Origin: Smithella sp. PtaU1.Bin162
Lineage (GTDB): Bacteria; Desulfobacterota; Syntrophia; Syntrophales; Smithellaceae
DNA: 64,000 nt
Direction: 5' to 3'
Assembly (NCBI GenBank): GCA_002068015.1
Contig: MVRV01000077.1
Location: forward strand, 1 to 64,000
The notes under the pieces are model-generated. The model saw nothing but the letters and a program-made list of their open reading frames with translations. It was not told the DNA's origin and did no database searches. A program made the position numbers and the translations under genes. Each line of letters opens with the position of its first letter. Position 1 is the first letter of the stretch. Positions 56,575 through 64,000 of this stretch are shown here, piece by piece.

Positions 56575-57462
56575 ATGAACAGACATACCAAAGAAAAATT
56601 TATTAAATATATTTTATTTCTAATTGCCCTTGTTTCCGTAATTGTTCTGGGGTTGATTGTTTTTTCTCTTTTCCGGGAGGGGCTCCCGATTTTTAAAAAA
56701 ATCGGGCTCGCGGATTTTTTATTAGGTCTCGAGTGGTATCCTACTTCCGAGCCGCCGCTTTTCGGTATTCTGCCGCTGATTGTGGGGTCGTTGATAGTTA
56801 CATTGATTTCCACTATTATTGCCGTGCCTCTGGGGGTTCTATCCGCAATTTATATTGCGGAAATTGCGCCCGCTGTGCTCAAAGAAATTTTCAAATCCAT
56901 AATAGAACTGCTGGCCGGCCTGCCTTCCGTTGTGCTGGGCTTTTTCGGTATGATTGTAGTGGCGCCCTGGTTGCAGGAAACTTTTGACCTGCCCACCGGC
57001 TTAAATATCATTAATGCTTCCGCCATACTGGCCATTATGGCGATTCCGACTATTTCCAGTATTTCGGAGGATGCCCTTTATGCCGTGCCGCGTGAATTCA
57101 AAGAAGCCTCTTATGCACTGGGGGCGACAAAATTTGAAACAATTATCCGGGTTATTTTGCCTTCCGCCCTTTCCGGAGTTTCGACGGCGGTTATTCTAGG
57201 CATGTCACGTGCGATCGGCGAAACTATGGTGGTGCTTATGGTGGCCGGCGGTGCGGCGGCTATTCCGGAGAGCCTTTTTGATTCAGTCCGTCCCATGACG
57301 GCAAGTATTGCCGCGGAAATGGGAGAGGCACCATACCGCAGCGCCCATTATTCGGCGCTTTTCGCCACTGGTATTGTTTTATTTTTTCTGGCGTTGGTGT
57401 TTAATATGATTGCCGATTATGTTTCCAATAAATACAAGCAAGTGGGATCGGCAACACTTTAA
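56575..57462 (+). CDS. pstC: Phosphate ABC transporter permease PstC
   Basis: The 295-residue permease has six membrane segments and the ABC-coupling EASYALGATKFETIIRVILPSALSG loop typical of PstC. The periplasmic loop after segment 1 (about 38-65) has the PstC-specific LADFLLGLEWYPT. Together with PstA it forms the inner-membrane channel. Confidence 0.94.
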   Translation: MNRHTKEKFIKYILFLIALVSVIVLGLIVFSLFREGLPIFKKIGLADFLLGLEWYPTSEPPLFGILPLIVGSLIVTLISTIIAVPLGVLSAIYIAEIAPAVLKEIFKSIIELLAGLPSVVLGFFGMIVVAPWLQETFDLPTGLNIINASAILAIMAIPTISSISEDALYAVPREFKEASYALGATKFETIIRVILPSALSGVSTAVILGMSRAIGETMVVLMVAGGAAAIPESLFDSVRPMTASIAAEMGEAPYRSAHYSALFATGIVLFFLALVFNMIADYVSNKYKQVGSATL

Positions 57463-57483
57463 GGAGAGTGAAAAGATAAACTT

Positions 57484-58362
57484 ATGGCGGAGATACAAGA
57501 ACGTTCCATGAAATGGCGTTATATCCGGCAATCGCTTTTTTTCGGAGTTTTACGTCTGTCCATGTTGCTTATTGCTCTGGCTCTGGGCGGCATTCTTTTT
57601 TACATCATTATTAATGGAATAGGTGCAGTGAGCTGGGAATTTATCACTCAACCGCCGACTGACTCCATGACTAAAGGTGGCATAATGCCTGCCATATTGG
57701 GGACGCTTTATCTGACCTGCGGCGCGATAGCCGTGGGACTTCCGTTAGGTATCATCTCGGCCATTTATCTTACCGAATATGCCCGGCAAGGAAGGTTGGT
57801 CCGGATTATCCGGATCGGTGTCAATTGTCTGGCGGGAGTACCGTCGGTTGTTTTCGGACTCTTCGGTCTGGGATTTTTTGTTGTTTTTCTGGGCTTCGGT
57901 TCCAGCATTCTGGCCGGATCACTGACGCTGGGATTTCTGATTTTGCCGACAATCATCGGCGCTGCTGAAGAAGCTTTAAAAGCGGTGCCGCAAACTTTTC
58001 GCGAAGCGTCCCTGGCACTCGGGGTTTCCAAATGGCAGACGACTCTGCGCATAGTCTTACCCACTGCCGTACCGGGTATTATGACCGGCTCCATTCTTGG
58101 AATCGGTCGTGCGGCGGGAGAGACGGCGCCGATTATGTTTACAGCGGCGGCATTTTTTACCGCCAAGCTGCCCGGCTCGATTTTTGATGAAGTTATGGCG
58201 CTGCCTTATCATATCTACGTGCTGGCCACGGCGGGAACGAATATCGAACAGACTAGGCCGCTGCAATATGGAACCGTTCTTGTGCTGGTGGCGCTTGTTT
58301 TGGGAATTGATCTTCTGGCGATAGTAATCCGCTCTCGTATGAGAAAGCAGAAAAGGTGGTAA
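57484..58362 (+). CDS. pstA: Phosphate ABC transporter permease PstA
   Basis: The 292-residue permease has six membrane segments and an [25 protein letters not shown] coupling loop. It follows pstC by 21 bp and pstB begins 2 bp later, a standard order. Confidence 0.94.
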   Translation: MAEIQERSMKWRYIRQSLFFGVLRLSMLLIALALGGILFYIIINGIGAVSWEFITQPPTDSMTKGGIMPAILGTLYLTCGAIAVGLPLGIISAIYLTEYARQGRLVRIIRIGVNCLAGVPSVVFGLFGLGFFVVFLGFGSSILAGSLTLGFLILPTIIGAAEEALKAVPQTFREASLALGVSKWQTTLRIVLPTAVPGIMTGSILGIGRAAGETAPIMFTAAAFFTAKLPGSIFDEVMALPYHIYVLATAGTNIEQTRPLQYGTVLVLVALVLGIDLLAIVIRSRMRKQKRW

Positions 58363-58364
58363 GG

Positions 58365-59126
58365 ATGGAAGTTCACACTATTATTGATGTACATAACGTA
58401 AATTTTTATTATGGCAGGACAAAAGCGCTTACGGATATTACAATGAGTTTCCGGAAAAACATGGTTACGGCGCTTATCGGTCCTTCCGGCTGCGGTAAAT
58501 CAACACTTCTGCGCCTGCTCAACAGAATGAATGATCTGATCGATGGAACGCGGGTCGAAGGAGAAATTCTTTTTGAGGGCAAGGATATTTATGCCGCCAA
58601 TGTTGACCCGGTGGAAATCCGCAAAAAAATAGGTATGGTTTTTCAAAAACCGAATCCCTTTCCCAAAACCATTTACAGCAATATTACCTATGGTCCCGAT
58701 CTGATCTGGTCAAAAAATAAAAATGAACTCGACGAACTTGTTGAAAACAGCCTCAAACAGGCGGTACTTTGGGACGAAGTCAAGGATATTTTAAATAAAT
58801 CGGCCATGACTCTTTCCGGCGGACAGCAGCAGCGGCTTTGTATTGCGCGGGCTCTGGCCATGAAACCGGATATCCTGCTCATGGATGAGCCGACCTCGGC
58901 GCTCGATCCGATCTCCACGGCAAAAATCGAGGAACTCATCGAAGAGCTGAAAAAAAACTACACTATCATTATTGTAACCCATAACATGCAGCAGGCCGCG
59001 CGTGTTTCCGATGAAACGGCTTTTTTCTATCTGGGCAAGCTGATAGAATATGATAAAACGGAAAAGATTTTCACCAAGCCGGATGTGCGTCAGACGGAAG
59101 ACTATATAACGGGGAGATTCGGTTGA
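58365..59126 (+). CDS. pstB: Phosphate ABC transporter ATP-binding protein PstB
   Basis: The 253-residue ATPase has Walker [10 protein letters not shown] (39-47), signature [15 protein letters not shown] and Walker [17 protein letters not shown] 58365 follows AGGTGGTAAGG; an upstream GTG at 58356 overlaps the pstA end and is less likely. Confidence 0.96.
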   Translation: MEVHTIIDVHNVNFYYGRTKALTDITMSFRKNMVTALIGPSGCGKSTLLRLLNRMNDLIDGTRVEGEILFEGKDIYAANVDPVEIRKKIGMVFQKPNPFPKTIYSNITYGPDLIWSKNKNELDELVENSLKQAVLWDEVKDILNKSAMTLSGGQQQRLCIARALAMKPDILLMDEPTSALDPISTAKIEELIEELKKNYTIIIVTHNMQQAARVSDETAFFYLGKLIEYDKTEKIFTKPDVRQTEDYITGRFG

Positions 59127-59282
59127 AAAAGACAAGGCCTTGGGATCTTGACCGAAGCGGATAAAAAACGGGTGCAGATATTAATAAAATCCGTTCCCGT
59201 ATATCCTGCTTCTGGTGATCGCAGAACATATGCCCGTCTGTTATTTAGTTGATCGGTATATTTTATCGGGAGGAATATTATT

Positions 59283-59975
59283 ATGCAGGAAAAAAGACAT
59301 ACCAGCTCGCATTATGAAACGGAATTACGTGAGGTTAAAAACGGTCTTATCTATCTGGGGGCATTAACGGAGAAAGCTATTCAGAAAGCCATGAATTCAT
59401 TACTGGAGAGAAACTCCGAACTTGCCCGGGCAGTCATTAAAGACGATAGGGAAATTGACCAGCTGGATAATGAACTGGAGGACAGATGTGTGCGCATTTT
59501 GGCATTGCGCCAACCCACGGCAATTGATCTAAGATTCATTACCACGGCCATAAAAATCAACGGGCATTTGGAAAGAATCGGTGACATGGCGGTGAACATT
59601 GCCGAGAAAGCAATTATGCTCAATGAAGAACCGCAGTTAAAGCCTTATATTGATTTACCGCGCATGGCCGATATGGTGGGGGAAATGATAAAATTTTCTC
59701 TCGATGCACTGGTTAACAACGATGTCGTGCTGGCGGAGAAAGTCCGGCACAAGGAACAGGTAGTCGATGAGCTGAACGAACAGATATTTCGTGAATTGCT
59801 GACTTTTATGATGGAAGATCCCAAGGCGATTCATCGGGCAATTATTATAATGCAGATATCGAAAAATCTGGAGAGGATTGCCGATCATGCCAAAGGTGTG
59901 GCCGATATGGTTATTTATCTGGTAACCGGAGAAAGTGTACGACATCAAGGCTGTACGGAAGGGGAAAAAGAATAA
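59283..59975 (+). CDS. phoU: Phosphate transport system regulator PhoU
   Basis: The 230-residue helical protein has two PhoU repeats with metal-binding segments GHLERIGDMAVNIAE and NLERIADHAKGVADM. It mediates signalling from Pst to PhoR and keeps the regulon off in phosphate excess. GGGAGGA lies upstream, and a 156-bp gap without genes separates it from pstB. Confidence 0.94.
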   Translation: MQEKRHTSSHYETELREVKNGLIYLGALTEKAIQKAMNSLLERNSELARAVIKDDREIDQLDNELEDRCVRILALRQPTAIDLRFITTAIKINGHLERIGDMAVNIAEKAIMLNEEPQLKPYIDLPRMADMVGEMIKFSLDALVNNDVVLAEKVRHKEQVVDELNEQIFRELLTFMMEDPKAIHRAIIIMQISKNLERIADHAKGVADMVIYLVTGESVRHQGCTEGEKE

Positions 59976-59977
59976 TC

Positions 59978-61720
59978 ATGAAGCGCCATTTTTTTTATAA
60001 AACATTTGGCACGTATTTAGTTATCATCATCCTTTCTTTTTTTGTTTTGAATCTGTTTGTGCGCGATGAAATCAAAAAAATTATGACCGCGCAAATCGAA
60101 GAACAGCTGATGACCTCCGCCCGGCTGATTGATTTAAATTCCCCCAAAGACATCTCCCGTCAGTTGCAGCAAATTACCGGGATATCCGGAGCACGGGTAA
60201 CATTAATTGATGTTCAGGGGAAAGTATTTGCCGATTCGGAGAAAGAGGTTGCCGGATTGGAAAATCATATTGACCGTCCGGAAATACAGGAAGCAAGAGT
60301 AAGAGGCAGGGGCAAATCAGTCCGCTTCAGTAAAACAATTGGTGTGGATATGCTCTATATCGCCATCCCTATTAATGAAGGAGCAACGATAAAAGGTTAT
60401 GTCCGGCTCGCGCGTCCGCTGCACGATGTGAAAGAAGCCGGTGAAAAAAGCTATAATTCATTTTTTCTTGCGTTAGTTATCGTAGCCTTTATTTCACTGA
60501 TCATTGCCGTCATATTCTCGTATCGTTTAGCGGCGCCGATCAAGGAAATGGAGAGGTTCACCGAAGGGTTGCGCCGGGGAACTACCGAAGGGTCAATTAT
60601 TATAAAAACATCCGACGAAACAAAAAAACTGGCGGACAATATCAATTACCTCGTTATTGAACTGAAAAACAGAATCCGTCTGGCCAACGAGGAAAACAGC
60701 AAGCTGGTTACGGCCTTTGCCAGTATGACCGAAGGTGTGATGATTCTTGACGCCGATGATAAAATTGAAGCAGTCAACCGCGCTTTAAGCAGCATGCTGG
60801 CATCCCGCTATGAAGATATTGCCGGTAAAACACTGCTCGAAGCATTTCGTAATGTGGAACTGCAGCAGGCATTTTTGAAATTTAAGCAAACCGGGCAGTC
60901 TGTTTTTCGGGAAGTGGCATTGGGTGATCCGGAGCCGGTTATTCTAAATGTAAGCATTTCCGGGATAAAAGTCGAGTCCGGCAATGCGAAAACCATGGTT
61001 GTTTTCCATGATATTACACGATTGAAAAAGCTGGAACGCGTGCGCATTGATTTTGTCGCCAATGTTACGCACGAAATAAGGACGCCGCTTACGGCAATTC
61101 TCGGTTATCTGGAAACAATCCGTGACGGTGCAATAAATAATCCGGAAGAAGCGCGAAAATTTATTGATATTATTTTGAAACATGCTCAAAGGCTTAACCG
61201 CCTGGTGGAAGATTTGCTGACTATATCCAGAATAGAGCTGGGGGAAGTAAATTTTCACTTTGAGGACGTTTCTCCCGCAGATGTCATCAATAATGTTCTG
61301 CCAGTAATTGATCCCAAGGCGAAATCAAAGCGTATTGAAATCGATAATTTGATTCCGGAAAAATTACCCCTGATCAGAGCGGATAAAGACAGGCTGACGC
61401 AAATATTTGTCAATATTCTGGACAATGCCGTTAAATTTACCCCGGAGTCCGGAAAGGTCAGTATCTCTGCGGAAGAAACAAATGGATTTGTGCTGGTCGG
61501 TATCAGCGATACGGGAATCGGTGTTCCCAAAGAGGAAATTGAGCGCCTGGGGGAACGTTTTTATCGGGTGGACAAAACCCGCTCCCGGGATTTGGGCGGC
61601 ACCGGTCTAGGGTTATCAATTGTCAAACATCTGATGATTGCTCACGGCGGAAAGATGGAAATCGAAAGCCAGTTAGGCCGCGGCACGAAAGTATTTTTAT
61701 TTTTTCCGGTGATGAAATAA
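59978..61720 (+). CDS. phoR: Phosphate regulon sensor histidine kinase PhoR
   Basis: The 580-residue kinase has an N-terminal membrane segment (9-29), a periplasmic sensor region, a second segment (about 158-183), a HAMP domain, a PAS domain (about 240-345), the phosphoacceptor H365 in VTHEIRTPLTAI and an ATPase domain ending DKTRSRDLGGTGLGLSIVKHL. It begins 2 bp after phoU and probably phosphorylates PhoB. The extracytoplasmic domain is larger than in E. coli PhoR. Confidence 0.93.
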   Translation: MKRHFFYKTFGTYLVIIILSFFVLNLFVRDEIKKIMTAQIEEQLMTSARLIDLNSPKDISRQLQQITGISGARVTLIDVQGKVFADSEKEVAGLENHIDRPEIQEARVRGRGKSVRFSKTIGVDMLYIAIPINEGATIKGYVRLARPLHDVKEAGEKSYNSFFLALVIVAFISLIIAVIFSYRLAAPIKEMERFTEGLRRGTTEGSIIIKTSDETKKLADNINYLVIELKNRIRLANEENSKLVTAFASMTEGVMILDADDKIEAVNRALSSMLASRYEDIAGKTLLEAFRNVELQQAFLKFKQTGQSVFREVALGDPEPVILNVSISGIKVESGNAKTMVVFHDITRLKKLERVRIDFVANVTHEIRTPLTAILGYLETIRDGAINNPEEARKFIDIILKHAQRLNRLVEDLLTISRIELGEVNFHFEDVSPADVINNVLPVIDPKAKSKRIEIDNLIPEKLPLIRADKDRLTQIFVNILDNAVKFTPESGKVSISAEETNGFVLVGISDTGIGVPKEEIERLGERFYRVDKTRSRDLGGTGLGLSIVKHLMIAHGGKMEIESQLGRGTKVFLFFPVMK

Positions 61721-61745
61721 TCTAAATTAATTTGTTGCTGCTCGG

Positions 61746-62483
61746 TCAAAACTTTTTACCCTGTGCTTGCGTTTCATTGTTAGGTCTTACCGTTACCTGC
61801 TTGTCGCTTTTCAAAAAATTCCTGGCGTTGGCAATAGCTGTTTTCATGTCGTTGTCCGGATTATCCGAAAGATTGCCGTGTCCGGGATATATCTGTTCAA
61901 CGTATCGCGTATTAAGAGACATTATTGAATTTATATAATCCCCCACGCTGCCCGATTCGGCGATGTAAGAGAGAATACCTCCCGCAAAAATCATATCACC
62001 GGTAAAGAGAAATTTTTTCGAAGGTTCATATATGCATATTGAACCCGAAGTGTGACCGGGTGTATGTATGATGTCGAATGTATAATTTCCGAGATCAAAT
62101 CTGCTTTTACTTTCCAGCCAGAGATGCACATAAAGCGAGAGATCGTTTGTGTCTCCGGAGGAATACAAAGTTACATATTTATCATTTACCGCCATCTTGG
62201 TTGCTGCAAAACGATGTGCGGCAATAATTGCATTTTCCTGAAAATACCTGTTCGCTCCGATATGATCAAAGTGCTCATGTGTATTTACGACGATGTCAAT
62301 ATCTCTGACCTTTAATCCTATTTTTAAAAGATTTTTCTGCAAAAGAGAAAAATTTTTATCCAATCCCGAATCTATAAGCAGATTGATTCTGTCACCCTTG
62401 ACAACATAACTGTGGCTGCTTTTATCCACGCCCCTTATCATAAAAATATTGTCCTGAACTTCTACAATCTTTCCTTTATCCAT
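61746..62483 (-). CDS. Metallo-beta-lactamase fold hydrolase
   Basis: The 245-residue protein has the zinc site H69-EH71-F-D73-H74, H144 in HTPGHTSGS, D163 in TGDM and H202 in YPGHG, all needed for a dinuclear centre. It resembles glyoxalase-II-like and related hydrolases; no extra domain fixes the substrate. It lacks a signal peptide. It is convergent with phoR and divergent from the porin gene. Confidence 0.88.
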   Translation of the reverse strand: MDKGKIVEVQDNIFMIRGVDKSSHSYVVKGDRINLLIDSGLDKNFSLLQKNLLKIGLKVRDIDIVVNTHEHFDHIGANRYFQENAIIAAHRFAATKMAVNDKYVTLYSSGDTNDLSLYVHLWLESKSRFDLGNYTFDIIHTPGHTSGSICIYEPSKKFLFTGDMIFAGGILSYIAESGSVGDYINSIMSLNTRYVEQIYPGHGNLSDNPDNDMKTAIANARNFLKSDKQVTVRPNNETQAQGKKF

Positions 62484-62810
62484 ATATTATCCTTTATCAA
62501 AAGATTTTATCAAAACTATATGGCATTGTAATATTTCACTATGTTGAAAGATCCAAGAAGCTTTAGTTAAGAGATGGCGCAAGATTTGATATACGGTATT
62601 TTTGTCCGGCGAGCCAGCTGTAGAACAATAGCCGTCTTTAAATTTCCGGTAAGAATTATCAAATCTACGCGTAATTCAAATTCTTCACATTTTAATCAGC
62701 TTGTCATCAAAGAGTAACATTCATCATATAAGGTACCCGGCAAGCAGTGAATAAACAGTCTGAAATATTTTTAGACTGAATATTAAATTGATTGCAGGAG
62801 GAAAAGGAAA
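62484..62810. promoter_or_regulatory. Divergent regulatory region with a Pho-box-like site for the porin
   Basis: No gene is present. TTGTCATCAAA-GAGTAACATTC (62701-62722) is a tandem 11-mer pair closely matching CTGTCATCAAA-TTGTAATATTT upstream of pstS; a TTCTTCACAT block 20 bp earlier also resembles the second block upstream of pstS. The site lies about 90 bp before the porin ATG. Confidence 0.5.
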
Positions 62811-64000
62811 ATGAAGAAAATATGGTTTGTTTTGCTTATGCTCGGTGTATCTGTGGTCTTCAGCACGGCAGCCCCGGCGGTCGACGTTAAGTTCGGCGGA
62901 GAATTTTATGCAGCGGGCGTTTATCTGGATAAAACAACTTTAACCAAGGACCACGGTCCTTCCACGGCGTTTTATTTTCAGAGATTGCGCGTGAAAACGG
63001 ATTTTATTGCTGCACCGGGCCTTACCCTGATAACCCGTTTTGACGCGATGGAACGTGTCTGGGGTGCGACGCGAAGCACTCCCGGGACAACTCAGTCCGC
63101 TGATTCGGCAGGCACCACGGCGGAAAACGAGAATATCGCCATGGACTGGGCCTATATCAATTTCAAGTTGCCTGTCGGTACCTTTGATGTCGGTATTATG
63201 AATGACGGCAGCACGGGAACCGTTTTCGGCAACAGTCTGACTTCCGCGGCGCGGATAAAATATTCATATCCGATCGGTTCTTTTGCTCTTAATCTCGCCT
63301 ATACGATGGCGAAGGACGGAAGCTATTCCACGGTCAACACCTCCTCAACTTCCGCCGATGCCGACAATGATAAATACGGCATCGAGGGCGTCTATACATG
63401 GAAAGGGGGCAAAGCCGGCATGCAGATCAATTATTACCGCTATGCCAATACAAGGCCTTCGTCCAATTATAAAAGGACTTACTATCTTGTTACGCCCTAT
63501 GCCATTGCCAAAATCGGCTTTTTGGATTTGCAGGCGGAATTGAACTATGCCGGTGGGAAGTACTATGAATACGATTCCACGATAAGCGATGTCAAACTGC
63601 AAAACATGAGCGGCTGGCTTGATGCTACGGCTACCTTCGGGCCGGTCTATTTCGGCGGGACTTTTGCCTATGTTTCCGGTGACGATCCCAATACTTCCGA
63701 CAAAAGAGAAGGCGGGACGCTGACAGGCGGCCGCGACTGGAGCCCTACATTAATTATGTGGAACTATGATCGCAGCAAGTGGTTTGGGGAGCTGGCGAGC
63801 AGCGCCACAACAGGCAACGGTTTCGGCACTTCCGGCATGGCCAACGCCTTTCTTTATCAGGGGCGCTTCGGGGTAAGGCCAATGGAGAAACTGGATATCA
63901 CGGCTTCCATAACATACGCCAATACGGACAAGAAACCGGCAAACTATGTATCCGACAAGTACGGCTATGAATTCGATGTTACGGCATCGTATAAAATTAC
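62811..64000 (+). CDS. Outer-membrane porin, 3' end outside window
   Basis: The open frame starts at ATG 62811 behind GGAGGAAAAGG and runs 396 codons to the window edge without a stop. A signal peptide (about 1-23, MKKIWFVLLMLGVSVVFSTA) is followed by alternating beta strands, many ending in aromatic residues (VDVKFGGEFYAAG, GVYTWKGGKAGMQINYY, FDVTASYKI). This is typical of a 14- to 18-strand general porin. The Pho-box-like site upstream suggests it may be phosphate-regulated, as OprP-type porins are. Confidence 0.85.
   Translation, partial: MKKIWFVLLMLGVSVVFSTAAPAVDVKFGGEFYAAGVYLDKTTLTKDHGPSTAFYFQRLRVKTDFIAAPGLTLITRFDAMERVWGATRSTPGTTQSADSAGTTAENENIAMDWAYINFKLPVGTFDVGIMNDGSTGTVFGNSLTSAARIKYSYPIGSFALNLAYTMAKDGSYSTVNTSSTSADADNDKYGIEGVYTWKGGKAGMQINYYRYANTRPSSNYKRTYYLVTPYAIAKIGFLDLQAELNYAGGKYYEYDSTISDVKLQNMSGWLDATATFGPVYFGGTFAYVSGDDPNTSDKREGGTLTGGRDWSPTLIMWNYDRSKWFGELASSATTGNGFGTSGMANAFLYQGRFGVRPMEKLDITASITYANTDKKPANYVSDKYGYEFDVTASYKI

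Noticed and set aside
1-64000. CRISPR arrays, rRNA genes, complete insertion sequences or prophage
   Set aside because: No regularly spaced direct repeats, rRNA signatures, transposase, integrase or phage structural genes were found.

Overview
This 64 kb window is chromosomal DNA from a Gram-negative bacterium. It most likely comes from the former Deltaproteobacteria (Desulfobacterota), possibly near Syntrophus/Smithella. That placement is inferred from the mix of families (DUF4416, DUF2845, a CysM-CysS fusion, an rpoZ-pyrF overlap, LPS-heptose and outer-membrane genes, zinc-binding ribosomal paralogues), not from any database search. No rRNA, CRISPR array, prophage or complete insertion sequence was seen.

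Positions 1-3.6 kb are accessory DNA. A truncated ferritin-like gene is followed by three copies of a palindrome half-site, then a GC-rich gene pair: an Nmad3-type putative nucleotide-modification protein and an unknown partner translationally coupled to it. The second gene runs into a sequence with the architecture of an integron attC site. An AT-rich gene for an ApeA-like HEPN protein begins 20 bp after that site. Next come a long inverted repeat and a DUF559 endonuclease-fold gene whose 3' end is made of a palindromic repeat. This looks like a small defence or modification cassette island.

Positions 3.7-23.8 kb are mostly housekeeping genes: a nitroreductase, nnr, a polyprenyl synthase, rimO-ftsK, plsC, rfaE1-DUF4416, yicC-gmk-rpoZ-pyrF, rlmB, pilC, tRNA-Pro, a fused cysteine synthase/cysteinyl-tRNA synthetase with altered zinc-site residues, and amrB-amrA. 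Three copies of a 28-bp palindrome and a 166-bp MITE-like hairpin lie between these genes.

Positions 23.8-53.1 kb are one long block for translation and transcription. It runs tRNA-Thr-Tyr-Gly-Thr, rpmG, tRNA-Trp, secE-nusG, rplKAJL-rpoBC (with an L10 leader), rpsL-rpsG-tuf, then the S10, spc and alpha operons to rplQ and a strong terminator. The gap between tRNA-Thr and rpmG, where I would expect a second tuf, has none. TTG and GTG starts are frequent.

Positions 53.1-64 kb hold a second MITE-like hairpin, a small EF-Tu-domain-2-like protein, and a phosphate regulon: phoB, pstS, an arsenate reductase with its own promoter and candidate operator, pstC-pstA-pstB, phoU and phoR. A convergent metallo-beta-lactamase-fold hydrolase follows. 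The window ends inside an outer-membrane porin gene. Similar Pho-box-like 11-mer repeats precede pstS and the porin, which suggests PhoB controls both phosphate uptake steps.
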